A DNA stretch of 32,345 bases from JANOAR01 sp031411235 (GTDB lineage Bacteria > Verrucomicrobiota > Verrucomicrobiia > Verrucomicrobiales > Verrucomicrobiaceae): contig JANOAR010000153.1 in NCBI GenBank assembly GCA_031411235.1, positions 1 through 32,345 of the forward strand. Reading direction: 5' to 3'. Below the pieces are notes generated by a model that saw only the letters and a list, made by a program, of their open reading frames with translations, ran no database searches and was not told where the DNA came from. Position numbers and translations under genes: made by a program. Below, piece by piece: positions 30,806 through 32,345 of the stretch; the first letter of the stretch is position 1; every line of letters begins with the position of its first letter.

Positions 30806-31549
30806 ATGAAATACACCGCACTCCTTCCCCTCGCCTTTTCGGTCGTTGCGCTCTCTGCCTCTGCTGCCGATCCCGCCCTCCTCGCCATCCCAGGCAAGGT
30901 CATCTACGAGAGCAAGCTCGACACCGCCCCTGCCGCCCCATGGAAGGCCGCGAAAGGCCAGTGGGAACTCGTTGAAGGCACTACCCGTGGCTCTGAGAAG
31001 CCCGAAGACAAACACGGTGCTGTCACCCGTTTGCCCAATAAAATGACCGACTTTGTCATCGACTATGAGTTCAAATTTGCCGGCGCACGCACCACCAGCC
31101 TATCCATCAACGCTGTCAAAGACCACATGGCACGCATCTCCATCACGCCTAAATCCATCACCGTGCAACGTGATGACAATGACCACGAAGGCCCCGATAA
31201 AGCTGTGATTTTTGCTCGCATCGCTGCTGATCTCGCGCCTGGCACTTGGCATAAAGTTCACATGGAAATGGTCGGCGATACCCTCGTCGGCCAAGTCGAT
31301 AACCACATTGCCTATGGCAGCAGCGACTTGTTCAAAGCCGAAAAAATGGCTCCAGGCGTCACCGTCGGCGGCCAGTCCGTGGACTTTCGCAACTTCAGCC
31401 TCCGCGAGGCTACCCTCAACCCAGCATGGGAAAGTGTGAAAGCGACCTTGCCAGCCCCTGGTTCACAGATGGCACCAGCGGCGGCAGGCCCAGGAAAAGC
31501 AGGTGCCAAGGGTAACGGTAAAGCTAAAGCTAAAGCGAAGAGCGAATAA
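30806..31549 (+). CDS. Exported LamG/DUF1080-like protein with Lys/Ala tail
   Basis: A 247-residue exported protein; signal peptide MKYTALLPLAFSVVALSASA. The core resembles the DUF1080/3-keto-disaccharide hydrolase or LamG-like jelly-roll fold: GKVIYESKLDTAPAAPWK, KGQWELVEG, FVIDYEFKFAGARTTSL, APGTWHKVHMEMVGDTLVGQVD. Such domains are very abundant in Verrucomicrobiota and Planctomycetota and bind or process glycans. The last 20 or so residues are a Gly/Ala/Lys stretch (GKAGAKGNGKAKAKAKSE), odd for the fold and possibly an RNA- or surface-binding tail. No enzymatic residues can be named with confidence. Confidence 0.75.
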   Translation: MKYTALLPLAFSVVALSASAADPALLAIPGKVIYESKLDTAPAAPWKAAKGQWELVEGTTRGSEKPEDKHGAVTRLPNKMTDFVIDYEFKFAGARTTSLSINAVKDHMARISITPKSITVQRDDNDHEGPDKAVIFARIAADLAPGTWHKVHMEMVGDTLVGQVDNHIAYGSSDLFKAEKMAPGVTVGGQSVDFRNFSLREATLNPAWESVKATLPAPGSQMAPAAAGPGKAGAKGNGKAKAKAKSE

Positions 31550-31580
31550 GTTGCACCCATAGACACTGCGTCATTCCAGG

Positions 31581-31618
31581 GGGGAGCCTTCGCCAAATAG
31601 ACGAAGGCTACCCCTTTT
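31581..31618 (+). terminator. Terminator-like hairpin after exported protein gene
   Basis: AGCCTTCG (31585-31592) pairs with CGAAGGCT (31602-31609); GGGG (31581-31584) continues with CCCC (31611-31614) past a single bulged A, then TTTT. It ends the exported protein transcript before dapL. The shape is also that of an extragenic palindromic repeat. Confidence 0.75.
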
Positions 31619-31708
31619 GCTTTGGCCGATGCGACAGAGTTCGAGTTGAACACGCTCAGAACTATGGTTTGAGTCGGCCACCCGTTTTACCTTTTACCCC
31701 GACCTCAC

Positions 31709-32345
31709 ATGGCACTCATCAACGACAACTTCCTCAAGCTCAAAGCTGGCTACCTCTTCCCCGAAATCGCACGTCGCGTGAAAGGCTTTGTCGATTGCAA
31801 TCCTGAAGCGGCCAAGCGGCTCATCCGCTGTGGCATCGGCGACGTTACCGAGGCGCTGCCCGAGGCCGTTCGTTATGCCATGCATGAGGCCATCGACGAG
31901 ATGGGCAATCGCGGCACCTTCAAAGGCTACGGCCCCGAGCAAGGCTACGACTTCCTCCGCAACGCCATTGCTGAGCATGACTTCAAGGGGCGTGGCATCA
32001 ATGTCGAGGCCGATGAAATCTTCATCAGCGACGGCAGCAAATGCGACACTGGCAACATTCTCGACATCTTTGGTCGTGGAAATAAAATCGCCATCACCGA
32101 CCCCGTGTATCCCGTTTATGTCGATACCAACGTGATGATTGGCAACACGGGTGAAGCCGATGAAAACGGTGCCTACGCTGGCCTGACGTATTTGAAATGC
32201 ACCCCCGCCAACGGCTTCGTGCCCGAGATTCCCAGCGAGCGTGTGGACATCGCCTACCTCTGCTATCCCAACAACCCCACGGGTGCCGTGGCGACGCGCG
32301 AGCAGCTCGAAGCCTGGGTTGCCTATGCGTTGAAAAATGACACCA
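31709..32345 (+). CDS. dapL: LL-diaminopimelate aminotransferase (3' end outside window)
   Basis: The first 212 residues from ATG 31709, cut by the window edge. Diagnostic DapL segments are INDNFLKLKAGYLFPEIARRV, IRCGIGDVTEALPEAV, GTFKGYGPEQGYDFLRNAIAEHDF, IFISDGSKCDTGNI, ITDPVYPVYVDTNVMIG and LCYPNNPTGAVAT. DapL converts tetrahydrodipicolinate directly to LL-diaminopimelate with glutamate and PLP, bypassing the succinylase or acetylase routes to lysine and peptidoglycan. The route is typical of Verrucomicrobiota, Chlamydiota, cyanobacteria and plants. The PLP lysine lies beyond the window. It stands 159 bases after the preceding gene with the hairpin between, so it has its own promoter. Confidence 0.97.
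   Translation, partial: MALINDNFLKLKAGYLFPEIARRVKGFVDCNPEAAKRLIRCGIGDVTEALPEAVRYAMHEAIDEMGNRGTFKGYGPEQGYDFLRNAIAEHDFKGRGINVEADEIFISDGSKCDTGNILDIFGRGNKIAITDPVYPVYVDTNVMIGNTGEADENGAYAGLTYLKCTPANGFVPEIPSERVDIAYLCYPNNPTGAVATREQLEAWVAYALKNDT

Overview
This is a GC-rich chromosomal stretch that most resembles a Verrucomicrobiota genome of the Prosthecobacter/Verrucomicrobiaceae kind. That is an inference. It rests on LL-diaminopimelate aminotransferase at the right edge, a DUF6662-type outer-membrane protein, a TonB-family protein, widely scattered housekeeping genes (lone hisH, lone proB), starts that mostly lack a Shine-Dalgarno sequence, and short heptamer and palindromic repeats in leaders and even inside genes. 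No phage, insertion sequence or CRISPR array was seen.

Layout. 1-2311: end of a NarL-type sensor histidine kinase, an eRF1/Pelota-like conserved protein, a doubtful small ORF and a TonB-family protein. 2312-3022: a terminator, a possibly frame-broken ORF and tRNA-Leu(UAG). 3184-8115: an MsbA-like ABC exporter, a tightly packed 3-hydroxyisobutyrate-dehydrogenase-like gene, ygfZ and a small lipoprotein gene, then an exported cyclophilin. 8152-12367: rsgA, an SGNH hydrolase, hisH, an orphan receiver protein and proB. 12473-15217 (minus): a CPXCG zinc-ribbon-like protein, a cupin, a TauE/SafE permease, a small membrane protein and a serine acetyltransferase. 15372-19625: a MoxR ATPase, a sugar-nucleotide epimerase, ssb and a halogenase-like flavoprotein. 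19634-29359 (minus): the most interesting block, described below. 29665-32345: a glycine-rich RRM protein, a YqeY protein, an exported DUF1080-like protein and the start of dapL.

The minus-strand block runs from a small Cys/Met-rich probable lipoprotein through a complete cusCBA-type tripartite metal exporter, with 4-base start/stop overlaps, to a second unit. That unit holds an outer-membrane barrel, an exported FMN-binding protein with an SGAT flavinylation motif, ApbE and a four-helix DUF4405-like cytochrome b candidate. It looks like an extracytoplasmic flavin/heme electron-transfer module. Upstream of it lie two 17-bp dyads of the form TTGnGAnnnnnTCnCAA, arranged as one large inverted repeat and resembling Fur-family operators. 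The exported protein has a Tat-like signal while ApbE has none, so flavinylation may precede export. The cusC gene also carries two different palindromic repeats in frame.

Three heptanucleotide tandem arrays of different sequence lie directly before the starts of rsgA, proB and moxR.
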